DNA of 64,000 bases, from assembly GCF_003573695.1 (NCBI RefSeq), contig NC_039368.1:13396360-13460359 (forward strand), written 5' to 3'. The translations under genes were made by a program, and so were the position numbers. The stretch's first letter is position 1. The number at the start of each line of letters is the position of its first letter. The notes below the pieces were generated by a model. It was not told where the DNA came from. It did not search any database and was given only the letters and a program-made list of their open reading frames with translations. Below are positions 42,680 to 54,768 of the stretch, one piece after another. Source of the DNA: Papaver somniferum (Eukaryota; Streptophyta; Magnoliopsida; Ranunculales; Papaveraceae).

Positions 42680-45322
42680 TTATGGTCGTTGTTGCATGAC
42701 TAATATAGACCCGGACGTTTTTGAGTCGGAAGAAACAAGCATGTCACCTATAACCCCTAATTCCGGGAATTCATTCCATTCATTAAAAGCTTCCAATAAT
42801 TTTGATGATACTTTGCCATGTTCTCTTCCAACAATTAGAAGCTCGAACGAGTTTTCGATTCTTTTAATACTCGAAATAAGTTCTACTCCATCTTTTACCA
42901 TCTCTTCTATATACTCGACATTCTTGGAACCTGCAGTTTGAAGCCTAAACCCATTTACTGTATCTTGATCTTTCCTCTTCTCTTTTGACTTTTGCTGGTT
43001 ATTCCTTTCACCAGAATGCATGAATCTAATTACTGTCAACTTTACGTTAATGTCATCTCCAATTCGAGCACCATAAGCCAATGCCTCGCGATCGTCTGGA
43101 CCGCCCAAGAATATAACCGCTACGTTTGATGGAGATCTATTACAATTCATACCACCAAGGTTAGCTACAGAACAATTCATACCACCAAGGTTTGGTTGGA
43201 CCTTTGGCAATTAGTATACCTACAGAACAAGGTGCCTTCTTGAGAACGTTTATGTTTACTCTTCGGATCCCTGTTGTGGACTTGGGCTGTGTAAGAATAG
43301 CTGGTTGGTGGTGAAAGGGTATAATTATCAGGGAGGTTCTTTTATCTAAACCTAGTGAGCAAATATCGTCATGCATTGTATTATAAGGTGAGATGGCTGT
43401 GAAGAAGCTCACTGAAACGATTCCTTTGTTGTGATGTGCATATAATGTAAAGGACTTGATGATTCGGGTTGTAGGGTTCATTTCTGAAGGATCGGTAGGG
43501 TTTGTTTTGTGAGTGATCAGTAAAGGTGTTGGACGGCCTTGAAGTTGGATTAGGTGAAGGGTGTAGACGCAGATGGGACTGTATGTTGTTGCATTGGAAG
43601 CTTCAAGGAGATTGACAATGCTTGGGACATTCTCTTCGTAGTAGACACAAGCAAGAATTCAAAGTTCTACGTTGGGTTTGGAGTGCTGGATGGTTTTTCT
43701 TTTGTAACCTACATATTTTTTTGAGGGGTCATAGAGAAATTTGACAATGACTGAGATTGAGCCAGTCATGATCAGCATCGTAAGCACCAGACTTCCGTAA
43801 ATTTCCCTGTCAATAAGCTGCAAGTACGTAATATCCCAAGTCACAAAGAAGAAACATCCAAGAAAAACAAAAGACTGATTGATAGCCAGTTAGAGATGTT
43901 TACCTTAAGACCCATTGCTCGTACCCATATCTGTATGTCTAGTACGCCTTGAACATTCATGACGAGTCCTAGAGTTAGAGCATCTTGGATAGGCATTTCG
44001 GAATAGATAGCAGTTATTATAGTTCCAAAGAACTTCCCAACGAAACTGAAGAATGCCAGTAGCTGAACGACCACAAAAGTTGAACTTCTTATTTCGGACA
44101 GCATGAATGGGCATGCTCTGGCAATTACAAGCACTGGCACTAGTATACCCGTACCAAAACAATCAAGTTTATCATCTATTGCAGCTCCCAACGGCGGCCC
44201 AGGTGGAACAACCAGACCCAGAAGCAACGGACCAACCAAATAATGCTCCCCAACAATCTCACCGGCCAGTGAAGAAACCAAAACCGTAAGAAATATGAAA
44301 AATACATACTCTTCCTTGACTGCTGCGTCATCATGGCGTTTGTGTACCCATAGCATTATGGGTTGTATAACGTAGATGATAATTATGATGATTGTTAAAC
44401 AACTGCAAAGTGTCCACATGATATTCTCTGGAGTTTTTGAAAGTTCGCTCTGTTTAAATGTTAAAACTAAGAAGACGGAAATTAAGCTGCAGCCTCCGCT
44501 GATCATGGACGCGGACATGGCTATTCGGCCAAGTTCGGAGTTTAGGAGATTTAGATCAGCCAGGAAGCTATTGATGACATGAGGTGAACTCAGGGATGTT
44601 AATCCTGCAATATAAGGGAGAGATTCGAGTATTTCCCTGGGCACCCAATGTATGTTATCTTTCACTAAAATATAAGCCACTAAGGTCGCAAGAACGGAAG
44701 GTAGGCAGAAGCTAAGGAATCCTACCAGCAATGCCATTTTTCCTGATTTTCTTACCATACTTATATCTGTTTTCACTCCAATAAGGAACAGAAAAAACAT
44801 GGAACCGAAGTACTGAACTGTCTCCGATATATATAAAGATGCATTGGCGAACAATTTTTTTGCGAATAATTCTGTTTTCCCCAAAAATGAAGGACCTATA
44901 AGTAGACCTCCCTGTTCCACACAATGTATCAAATAAATCATTTTAGATACATGCATCAATGTTAGTTTACAGAAAAATGCAAGGGCATGGACGAGGGAGA
45001 GATTAATCTTACTTACGATCATCTGAGCGACAAAAGAAGTCACTCCCATGGGTTCCAAGACAAATTTCATGGCTGATGTTGCAAAAGCTGTGATAGAAGC
45101 TTGAGCCAAGAAAACAGGAATTGAATAGTTGAAAGGATCATCTCCGTACTATATGCTTGACTTTGTATTCATTGCAAGTGGTTGAACTTCCCATATAGTT
45201 CCTTTAAGATCCTTGAGTTCTTTCGCTTCGTTGACGAAACGAAAATATCCAGAACAATTATTCAAGATTGTCGCTGTGTCCAGAAATATTGTCGTTGAAT
45301 TCATGATTTTCGATAAATCCAT
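42680..45322 (-). pseudogene. CHX-type cation/H+ exchanger, left copy, broken
   Basis: Three exons: 45017-45322, 43904-44911 and 42680-43817, with GT-AG introns of 105 and 86 bp. The family (CPA2 cation/H+ antiporters) exchanges K+ or Na+ for protons across endomembranes or plasma membrane. Exon 1 gives the N-terminus with FNYSIPVFLAQASI. Exon 2 gives most membrane helices: GGLLIGPSFLGKTE, FLIGVKTDISMVRKSGKMAL, LNSELGRIAMSASMISG and VVPPGPPLGAAIDDKLD. Exon 3 gives the last helix and the hydrophilic C-terminus (VAVIFLGGPDDREALAYGARIG, FELLIVGREHGK, NEWNEFPELGVIGDML). Lesions: TAG at 45149-45151 where relatives have Trp before the GDNP motif; TGA at 43659-43661 within VEL.ILACVYYEENVP; and a frameshift near 43160-43200 beside a 30-bp local duplication (CCTTGGTGGTATGAATTGT twice). 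It is probably a recent pseudogene; sequencing error could explain single changes but hardly all three. Confidence 0.88.
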
Positions 45323-45375
45323 GATCGTTTCTTCAGATCAGATGAGATCTGAAGAAAACAACCATATAACAAAAA

Positions 45376-45397
45376 TATATATATATATATATATATC
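45376..45397. repeat. TA dinucleotide microsatellite upstream of the CHX pseudogene
   Basis: An AT/TA run about 55 bp upstream of the candidate ATG (45322). It may have served as a TATA-like element, but a simple repeat is the safe reading. Confidence 0.6.
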
Positions 45398-45399
45398 TC

Positions 45400-46917
45400 C
45401 ACTATTTTGCAAATTATAGGACGAGAGGAATGAACGGTTTACTGCTAGGTGTTATTGTGAATTCTAACCACTTAGATTTTTTGGCCTTACTAGTTTGCCT
45501 CAGAATCTTATTATGCGTGCGTAAATTTAGCATTTTTAAGTTGCAAAATGTTACAGCTGAGATTTTTTATTAACAGATGTTATCGCAAATGGACTCTACA
45601 AATAAGGCATGTTGGTTTATTATATGTGTAGAACAGCGGGTATACTTAAAGAGTTTCCAGCCAATCACAGTGCGGCATCTAGGGCGCTGCTGCAAGAATA
45701 GCTGTCAATCTAAACTACCCCGGTTGTCTTTTCAGTATTTGTGATGAATGTCTTTCCTCTTCTGCGCTGTTTTTTGAGGATTTAAGTACCCAACACAACC
45801 ATTGGAATCTCCTTTTCTAATCTACTAACCTGTAGTTAACTAAAAAATACAAAATTTTATCTAGTATCAACCTTAGTTAGCTAGCTATGTACTCTATGCG
45901 AATTCACCAATATGATATTTAGGACTATCATGGATTAAATCATTGGTGGATTGTTGCTGAACCACCAATACTGATCCATTACAATGTGAGTCACGTGAAG
46001 AAAGCATGTCCCCTACGTAGTCAGCTGCTTGATGTTGCTCAACCATCCTGTCTGTTACTCAGTGCCAGTGGTGTCTAAAAATGAAGATGATTCTCTTATT
46101 TTGCTCAGTCAGCTTTGGAGTGAGGCAACGTTCAGCAGGGGCGACCTGAGATCACATGAATACACCCTAAGAACAAACAGTGAGTGTCTGATTTTGGTTT
46201 TCCTCATGTGATCTCAAGATGCTCCTGTTGATCCTCCTCACCTCTTTTTGCTTCTTCTTCTTAACTAATCTCTATTCTTCATTTTGAGAACTATTGAAGA
46301 TGATTTCCACTGTTTTATTTAATGTAAACCTTTTTTAAACGTACTTTTCTCATATTCTGTACTGCATATCTGTTGTACTACTGCATACAAGCATTAAGTA
46401 TAGAGTCAGCAGTACTCAAAGGGACTGATAAAAGTACACATGACATGTCTGTACTACTTTTCAACCCATTGTACTTCATTATTTGAGTTTCACAAGAACT
46501 GACAAGATTTAGTACTAGATTTGGTGTATCCCTTTTCATTATCATGATTTGCAGTACAATAGACCCATTTGTTCAGTACAAATCCGTCCCTATCACTCTA
46601 CTTTGGCCAACAAAAACCATGGCCTGTTCCAAACTAGTTTCTGTCAATGAAGTGAAAGAAGAAATCATGGCGTTTATTTTTTTCTAGGAAAATATACTTG
46701 ACTAATCAAATGAAAATTGGCAATTGAAGTGTAAATCTACAAAAACTGCATCCAGAACTTAATAACAGCTGTTTGTTTGCTATGCATGATACATGTCCTA
46801 AATTAATCAAAAAATCCTACTCTTTGCTCCTCTCTTTTTACTGTCAGGTTCATGGCATATCCTCAGCTGGCTCGGCTATTCTATGCTGGGGTCATGGACT
46901 TCCAGGAAGGTGATCTG
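45400..46917. other. Spacer between the two CHX genes
   Basis: No gene is supported. An open frame at 46029-46211 (60 codons) has no recognisable domain. Repeated GTACT/AGTACA words near 46380-46590 are conspicuous but form no defined array. Confidence 0.4.
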
Positions 46918-49691
46918 TTACACAAATATGTTGTTGCACCACCAAACCGAAACAGGACTCGTACAATCCGGCGAAGCAAGCATATCTCCCACCAATCCCA
47001 ACTCTGGATACTCACTCCATTCTGTCAAACCCATCAACAAAGGTGAATCCGCTTCATGCCGTCTTCCTACCAATATTAGCTCAAAATTCTCCTCTACCAT
47101 TCTTATAGCACGTACAGTACCAACGCCATTATTTACAGCCTCTTCTCGGTAAGTTATTCTTTCACAATCTGCATGATTTTCTTTGAACTCATTCACCATT
47201 TCATCGTCTTTCCTTTGTTCTACTGCATGATGATTACTTGGTTGGATATCACATTGTGCCTCGGTTACTCGGAACAGTGTCAGATGTAAGCTTGATTGGT
47301 CGCACATCCGTGTTGCATATGCTAATGCTTCTCTATCATCAGGCCCGCCTAAGAAGATCATGCAAACACGGCTGAAAGCTCTATATGTAGCTAACACTGA
47401 TCCGGATAAGTTCCCACGGTCAATCAGAACAGCAATCGAACAAGGTGCGTTGTTGAGGATATTTATGTTAACGCTACGATGATGAGTAGACTGAATCGTT
47501 CCATCGACATTCCACTGTACGTGGAAAGGAACAATTATGAGTGAAGTTCTTCTGTTAAGTCCAAGTGTACAAACATCATCATGGATTGTGTTTAATGGTG
47601 CAACACTAGTGTAAGATCGAAGAGTGATGAATTCTTTGTTTTGTTCTTCATATATTCGAAAGGTATTAATGATTAGTTCAGATCTTGCTGGTAGTTTATT
47701 TAGAGATTGGTGGGTGATAAACATCGGAGCGGTTCGACCAACAAGTTCGACGAGGTGAAGCACGAAAACAGCGATAGGACTATAAGGAGTTGGATTTGAA
47801 GCTTGAAGAAGGTTAATCATGGTGGGTACATTTTCTTGATCGTAGACACAGACGGCTACTCGAAGTTCTGTATTGCGTTTGTTGTGCTGAATAGTTCTTT
47901 TTTTGTAGCTTATGTATCTCTTTGAAGGATTGTACAGATATCTCAACACAGGTGAGATTACTGCCGTTAGAAGCATCGACGATACGGTCATTACCGTGAA
48001 ACAATTACCGCTTATAAACTGCATTCAACAAAACAAAACATCCCAAGGAAAAATCAAATGGTAATATATTGTGCCGTTCCACACTGCATAATGCAACTAA
48101 GAGTATACTTGTTTTTTTGCTGACTCGGCCCCCGACTCGGCTCGAGTCAGATGCCAGACCGTTTGTTTTTTATTTTAAGTCAGATCCAGATGAATTAGGT
48201 GTTATCAATCACATTCGATGAATCAGAAAAAAACAAACAAGGTGTAAATTGGAGTAGAAATTGAAATGTGTACCTGAAGTTGCACTGCACGGCTAAAGAA
48301 TTGGATATCAAGAAATCCAAGGGAACCCAAAATGAGAGCAAGAATGAAGCCTTCTTGGAATGACATTTTACAAAGGAGACAAGGCACAGTAGTTCCGATC
48401 ATTTTACCTATCAAAGCTACAACACTTAATAATTCCACCATCAATGCAGTCTTCATGTCTACCAATCTCACATCCATTTTCCCACCTAGTATCATGTAAA
48501 ACAGTGGCAAAAACAGCTCTGTAGTAAACCACTCGAGTTCATCCGTCAATGCAGATCCAATTGGCGGTCCGTCCGGTATTGCTAATCCGAAAATCGTCGG
48601 GCCAAAAAACAAATGTTGGCCGAACAATTCACTTAAAAATGCACTTAGCATCATCATTGCCATTATAAATGTCAAGTACCATTCTTTCACTGGTTTACCC
48701 TCTGGTGATTCTCTTATCATCCAAAGCACAATTGGTCTCAAAACCAATACTATCACAAAGATTAGTGTCAATGAGGATACAATGGTCAACACCCACGCTT
48801 CTGCTCCACTTCCCATGGTTTGTTTCACTGTAAAACCAATATTTAGCATTGTCATACTTAATAACCCACTGATCATTGATGCAGAAGTTGCAAGATAACC
48901 TAACTCGGAATTCAGAAGGTTGGGATCCGCTAAGAGGCAACAGATGACATGAAATGAATTAGAAGATTCTAGAATGGCGACGAAGAGAAGAGAGCTTTCT
49001 AAACTATGTTCCAGTTTAAAAGAAACTGCCAAAATGTAAGCAAGAGGAATTGTGAGTAGTAATGGTAATATGAAAATTGCTAAACCTATAAACCAAGCTC
49101 TTTTTCCACATCTCTTTATAATTCCAACATCCATTTTCAATCCAATAACAAACAGATACAACATACAACCGAAAACTCCCAGTGTTTCCGTTGGATATAC
49201 ACTCTTCAACGTGAATACATGTTGCTTGAAACTTTCATCTCTCGAAATACCCGAAGGTCCTATAAGTAAACCAGCCTGTTGCATACGTAAATTTACGCGA
49301 TTAGTGTATGATATATCATGGTATGCCGAATATACTGCGTGAGAGAAAGAAGAGAAGGGACATAGCACATTACCAATACTTGAGGAACAAAAGAAGTTTG
49401 ATGAAGAGGCTGCATAATGAACATCAAGAACCGTATCATCAAAGCACCGATAGAAAATTGCATGAGAAAGTTATCCACGATGTAGAACAAAGGGTTATCT
49501 CCGGACCACAAGCCTTTCGACCCTGCTTTACTTGAATCAAAACATAGGAATGTCCTACCATTTATCGGTATGTTCAACACTATTGCATTATCGATCGTTA
49601 CGTTGAATAATGTCATTCCGGGCGGTAAACCTTGAGTCAATCCCCCTGGGGGTAAACCACCTTTGCTCAGCATTGCTTGTAAAGCACTCAT
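46918..49691 (-). CDS. CHX-type cation/H+ exchanger, intact
   Basis: Three exons, 49374-49691, 48274-49275 and 46918-48018, give 806 codons, the usual CHX size. Introns are 98 and 255 bp, GT-AG, both in phase 0 and at the same places as in the left copy (after VPQVL and after AVQLQ). The N-terminus is soluble, with an odd Gly/Pro repeat (GGLPPGGLTQGLPPG), then SGDNPLFYIVDNFLMQF leading into about 12 membrane helices: AGLLIGPSGISRDE, YLFVIGLKMDVGIIKRCGKRAW, LLNSELGYLATSASMISG and AIPDGPPIGSALTDELEWF. The cytosolic C-terminus from about residue 460 has the family motifs NTELRVAVCVYDQENVP, HDDVCTLGLNRRTSLIIVPFH, VCMIFLGGPDDREALAYATRMC and FELILVGRR, ending after WSEYPELGLVGDMLAS. The likely role is monovalent cation and pH balance of endomembranes or guard/pollen cells; the cell type cannot be inferred. 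Confidence 0.92.
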
Positions 49692-51643
49692 GATTGCCTA
49701 TAGAAAATTATCTAGAAAGAATTGAATATACAACAGTGTACAAAAAGATTCAGAGAAGAAAACTTGGAAAAACACAGCTGAAACCAAAACAATGGAAAAA
49801 AAATCTTGAGGGAGAAAAGTGGGATGGTGGTGTGGCTTGGAAATGAATGAGGTAAAGAGAGATTTCAGTATTTGACTAATGGTACTGCTGGGCTCAGCTT
49901 ATCCTGTGGGTAGCAACAACCGAAAGATGCGGTAAAACATGTATTATCCTAATTAAGGTAAAATGGATGAGAATTCATTTTTGTCTACTCCTCCTGCATG
50001 TTAGAGGAAACAACAACTAATGCTACAATTTTGGAAGTTAGATTCCTCCCCTCTGTCTAAAATGGGCTTTTGTGAATTTCAACCGAAATGGAGAGAATTA
50101 ATCCAAGGATGCATAAATCCTATGAACCTTGCAGGGTATGATCAGGAAACATTTTCCATGAGATTCATGCACCATTCAAACTCCCTGCGTGATCCGTGTA
50201 TGATCGCACCCAACAAAAACAAACCACATCAATCAGATATGGATGGACCCATTGAAAACAATAGACGAATCGCAGTGGACGGCTCAAGTATAAACCCAAT
50301 GATGTGTCCGCCACTTGCTAAACACACTTGCAAGGGTAAACTATATTCTTCAACCACATATGTTAACACAGTAATTTGATTTATTGCAATAACAAAAGGT
50401 GGTCCTAAACGAAAGAGAATCAAAACAACCGAGAAAAAAGATGATATCCTAAAGCGGAAAAAACGAGTTATTCAACCAGAGCAAAAAAGGGTATAAAGTT
50501 CCCAAGCAAGTTACAGTCAGGAAACTTCTGACACATTTGAGGATCAGTCATAGATATCTGGAAGTCGTCTGATGGCACCAGTCAACTGAAAGCAACTTAA
50601 GAAAATTCAACTTCCTCGGGAGAATTCAACTGCAAGCAGCAGTCATATTTTGGTTCAATTGGAAGGTCCTTACGCCTGGGCAGCACTTCAGTTACGACTT
50701 GGGATCAGAATCCCCTTCAACGCCAATCTATATGTTACTGGAGAATCTTTCTTAAACTGTGCTCTTCAACCAATTCGGCTGATCAGAACCCTGAATTGTG
50801 TTCACAAGACCTGCTGGAGTTGTTGAAGATTGAACAAAAAAAAATCTTTGTGCAGAATTTGTATCCATCAAAGTCGGAGACAAAGACTGGATTTTCACAA
50901 CAAAAAAATCAAAGTGCCAATATTGTTCTTGCTACTGAACAGAGCAGTAAAATGAAGGAAAGAACAGCTCCGCTGGAGTTTCAACTTTTGATTTCTAAAT
51001 CAACAGAACAACTCACAAAAAAGAAATGCTGGTCTCCAATAGATTACCAAAACCTGATGAGTAAACAAAGATAGCAGAGAGTTCCGAGTCGTTTCAACCT
51101 ACACATCCTGTACTAGCTCCTAAAACGTGCAACTCATCTTCAACACAAATTACTTCATGACAAATGAGGGCACCAGCTTTAGCCTTTGGTGTTTGGTATC
51201 CTAGCATCTGAATCTAATTCTTGTAAACCTAACCCTGAAGTCCTGAACCATAAAGGATCTTATAGCATGGAATGACAGCTTAACTTATTTGGACTCCAGT
51301 TACAGCTGCTAATCACTTTAAAATACTCAACTAGGAGGGCCAAGAACCTTTCCAGTCCAGTTCACAAAATAAGTTCCACACAGATATATTCAGATTCCTA
51401 TGAGCAAACAATATCTCAAACAAAAGATCAAATGAAAACAGACAGTCTAAGGAACTACAGAACATTTGGGGTTTTCATTTGCAGGTATAACAGTAACATA
51501 GTAATTGGCAACATAAAAATGTAAAAAAAAAATATCAACTTTTCAATGCTACAATTTTTTGCACTAAGAAAAAGAAAAACAGTATCCAGATCTAAGAAGA
51601 CTGAGAAAAATATTACAGAACATGCGTGGAGATTGTTACCAGT
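49692..51643. other. Intergenic stretch between CHX and methyltransferase genes
   Basis: The first 200 bp include the 5' side of the CHX gene, without a clear TATA box. An open frame of 92 codons at 50796-51074 (Lys/Gln/Ser-rich) and one of 119 codons at 50020-50379 show no recognised domain; they could be exons of an unrecognised gene or chance frames. Part of 51400-51643 is probably the 3' UTR of the methyltransferase gene. Confidence 0.4.
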
Positions 51644-53152
51644 CTAATACCATTGATGAACAAGAACTCCGATATCCCGAAGAGAATTAAACAAACCCAA
51701 GCATTGATCATAACTCTGTTCATACTTAGAACTCCTTTCTCTGGGACAACATCTCTGCCATCTATTATAATGACACTCAAGAAAGATTTCATCAATTAAA
51801 CAAATTGCTCCAGTTTCAATTAACCTCGGAATCAAATCAAATTCAGTGCCTTCAATATCCATTTTCATGACAACAAAATCTTTCTCCGAAACCGTATTCT
51901 TCAACCAATCAGCAAAATCGAAACCCTGAATTTTATTCACATTATTAGCAAGGCCAGTATCAGATTTCACAGGTTTAATTCTCCCCATACCAGTTCCTTT
52001 AGCTTCAATATTCTGACCAGGGTCTCTATTCACCTCAAACAGTAAAGTTTCATTTTTTACCCAAGCTGCATATGGTAAAAGATTAATCCCTTTCTTCAAT
52101 TTGTACTCTTGATGAAAAGTCTTATCAGCTTCAATTGCATAGATATCAAATGTCTTGTTTTGTTTAGGGTACTGTTTCTTAAACCAACTTCCAATACTAG
52201 ATCCATAACTTCTTGCCCCAACATCAACATACACATACCTCTGCTTGAAGTTTATATCAGCCAATGTAGGTAGATACTTGACATTCTGTATGTTCTTTTT
52301 CAATGTAATCCATGGTTTCATCGGCTCTTCTTCGATTAACGGCTCCGCATACTTGACCAATTCTCGCTTATGAGCAGGAACTGAACATTTAGTTCCACCA
52401 TCAGAAATTCTCATCTCATTATCTCCCTGGTAGCTGTTTTTCTTCATAACAATCTCCCGAACAGACGAATCGTCGTCGATATAGCGAGTTCGAATCAAAC
52501 TACTGCAATTGAATAAACTTATAAATGAATTGTAACTATACAAATCTTTAGTTGAATTTGTGTGAACAACAATAAACCCTTCGGGTTTAAGTGTTCTTTG
52601 TATCTCAGAAACTAAATCTGACTGACGAATTGAACGATCAAGACCACCATTACCAATGAAAATAAAATCAAAAGTATTATCAGCAAATGGTTGTTTATAA
52701 ACCTGACCGAATTTAACTAACGGAGGTGATGCTTTCTTGTAAGTACCAATTGAATCTGAAACACCAATTTCTCTCAATGCAAATACATCTTGACCAATCC
52801 TCGCTTCACTTTCGATACATAAAGCTTTCGAATCAGATGATAAAAATCCTTCAGAAATTAGATCTTGAAATATCGAAGAATAATAAGCAACATTTTTCCT
52901 CCATTCTCTACTATTCCAAAGATCACGAAGTTCAGGAGTAGATCCAACAGTTCCGGCAACGGAAACTGCTGCATTAGAACCGATTCTTACACCGGTTCCG
53001 GCAAGATTTAAATTCTCACGGCTTGAAAAGAAACAAAAATCATCAGCTGAACAAGATCCCCCTGTGATTGTGACTACATATACAAACCGAAGAAGAAGAA
53101 TAAAAACTCCAAATAACAGCGTCTTAACCAAAAAACTTCTAGTAGATTCCAT
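51644..53152 (-). CDS. Membrane-anchored FkbM-type methyltransferase-like protein
   Basis: Single exon, 502 codons, starting MESTRSFLVK. One signal-anchor helix lies at about residues 9-30 (LVKTLLFGVFILLLRFVYVV), so a type II Golgi/ER membrane protein is likely, with N-glycosylation sequons (NST, NCS, NKT, NET) in the lumenal part. Two Rossmann-like halves are seen. Residues about 105-215 contain ALCIESEARIGQDVFALREIG and FDFIFIGNGGLD..LKPEGFIVVH, like a class I methyltransferase with a weakened glycine motif. Residues about 315-480 are FkbM-like: YVYVDVGARSYGSSIGSWF, IYAIEADKTFHQEY, VVMKMDIEGTEFDLIPRL and LIDEIFLECHY. The family in plants is poorly characterised (DUF7870-type). Methylation of a glycan or small molecule is inferred, not shown. 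No frame defects are seen. Confidence 0.88.
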   Translation of the reverse strand: MESTRSFLVKTLLFGVFILLLRFVYVVTITGGSCSADDFCFFSSRENLNLAGTGVRIGSNAAVSVAGTVGSTPELRDLWNSREWRKNVAYYSSIFQDLISEGFLSSDSKALCIESEARIGQDVFALREIGVSDSIGTYKKASPPLVKFGQVYKQPFADNTFDFIFIGNGGLDRSIRQSDLVSEIQRTLKPEGFIVVHTNSTKDLYSYNSFISLFNCSSLIRTRYIDDDSSVREIVMKKNSYQGDNEMRISDGGTKCSVPAHKRELVKYAEPLIEEEPMKPWITLKKNIQNVKYLPTLADINFKQRYVYVDVGARSYGSSIGSWFKKQYPKQNKTFDIYAIEADKTFHQEYKLKKGINLLPYAAWVKNETLLFEVNRDPGQNIEAKGTGMGRIKPVKSDTGLANNVNKIQGFDFADWLKNTVSEKDFVVMKMDIEGTEFDLIPRLIETGAICLIDEIFLECHYNRWQRCCPRERSSKYEQSYDQCLGLFNSLRDIGVLVHQWY

Positions 53153-53312
53153 TTCACTAAAAAAAAATTGTTCTATGAAGAAACCCTAAAAAAATGAGAA
53201 AGAGTGGAAATTATTTACTAACGAGAACAGAATCGAGCAGAAGTATGATTAGCACCGATTAATGCTCTGGAAGAAGCAGAAGAGAAGAAGAATAATGGAA
53301 GTTTTAATGGAT

Positions 53313-53323
53313 TATAAAGGACA
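53313..53323 (-). promoter_or_regulatory. Candidate TATA box of the methyltransferase gene
   Basis: CTTTATAATCC on the minus strand, about 160 bp upstream of the ATG, followed by the CT-rich TTCTTCTTCTCTTCTGCTTC usual for plant transcription starts. This would give a 5' UTR of roughly 130 nt. Confidence 0.45.
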
Positions 53324-53339
53324 GAATCGGAATTCATGA

Positions 53340-54768
53340 TTTTCGCATTTGGATTTGAGAATAGAAGAAATTTCCTATTTTTTTCTGTGTGTTTCGTCTA
53401 GGGTTTGTTGTTGGAGCGGAGAAGAAAACAGAGAAGATAAAGAAAAGAAGAATACGGTGGTATACGCGGGATGGGATGATGAGATGGGTGTGATTTACTG
53501 GGCGAAGGACAGTAGGTTCCACGCGGCTATCCAAAGTGGACAAGTGGGTCTATACCAGATTTTGTTTTAGTCCTTGTGGTTTGTATTAAACTACGCAAAA
53601 TGCCATTGCTGTTTAAAGTAAACGTTACACTGGAATCTTCTTCTTCTTGTTTTTGTTTAGTCGGTACTTTTTGCTTCTTCTTGTAATCTAGTGGAAGAAG
53701 ATTATTGTTAGTCGTGATGTCATTAGTTGATGGGTAGATCTAACTACACCTACACCTAATTAATCAACAGTTGTGGAGAAGGTTCAGTATGTGTGAGTAG
53801 CGTGTCAACTGACGTGTTTGACTTCCATTGCTTGACTATTAGGTGGAAGGAGCTTTGATTCACTTGTAATAAAACTATATCGAAACAAATTTTTCACATG
53901 TCTCGGTTTCTTAAACACTTTTGATTTTGATAAAACTATATCGTGTTTGTTTCGGATTTAAACAAAAGTCAGAAACAAAGCTATTTTGTTTCAGAAAAAA
54001 CTGATTTTCAAAAATGGAAAAGCAACTTGTGAGTTTACATCCAAACACCCTATTAGTCCTACGTTCCCAAATCGGTTTTAGTTATGGAATGCTGTAACAA
54101 AATGAACTTGTTAAACGAGAGGATACTCCTGTAAAGCTATAATTGCAATGGGGTAACATCTTAGAGACAATCGATAACTGTGGAAGAGACTTCACTCACT
54201 ACCACACAAGTACGTACAGACATTGAAAGACAAGAATAAAAAATCAAGTTTGAAACTTTGAATTGAACACAACATTTATTTGACACTGAATTCGGATCTC
54301 TTAACGTGCATTTAATAAAAAAAAACTCGTTTTAACTTGCAGTGAACCAGTTCCAATTGATTGACTTTTAGTTTACATTCCAATTTTAGGAATAGTTTGT
54401 TGAACATCCACCATTGTAAAGATGTTGTAGTTGGCGACAAATTTGATGGTTCACATACAGTCGTCTCTCCATTCGTTTTTTTTTTCTTTTCATCAACCAT
54501 CCCTCGCATCTTGTTATCTAGAGACGAGAGATTCCTATCATTTTGACTTTTATTTCCATATGGCTTCTCTTTAATGCAGTTGTAAGTGCATGCTTTCGCT
54601 TTCAGATCTACAATCCCTATGTCAACCGTGTTATTTGGGTGTATAGTGTAGTGTCATTTCCCATGATCAAGAAAGATAAAATTTGTCAGGCTGTATTAGT
54701 CCCGTAATATGTTCTCTCTGTACTGATCCACCTAAACTCTGTTTTCAGAGATTTGATGTTTTTTCTCT
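53340..54768. other. Intergenic stretch
   Basis: No gene is supported. Open frames at 53349-53570 and 54361-54546 are short and motif-free. A direct repeat of AAAACTATATCG at about 53872 and 53932 is the only local structure noticed. Confidence 0.4.

Noticed and set aside
46029..46211. Small protein-coding gene between the CHX genes
   Set aside because: Sixty codons, no motif, no splice or promoter support.
50796..51074. 92-codon Lys/Gln/Ser-rich frame
   Set aside because: No recognised domain and no neighbouring exons; it may be chance or untranslated sequence.
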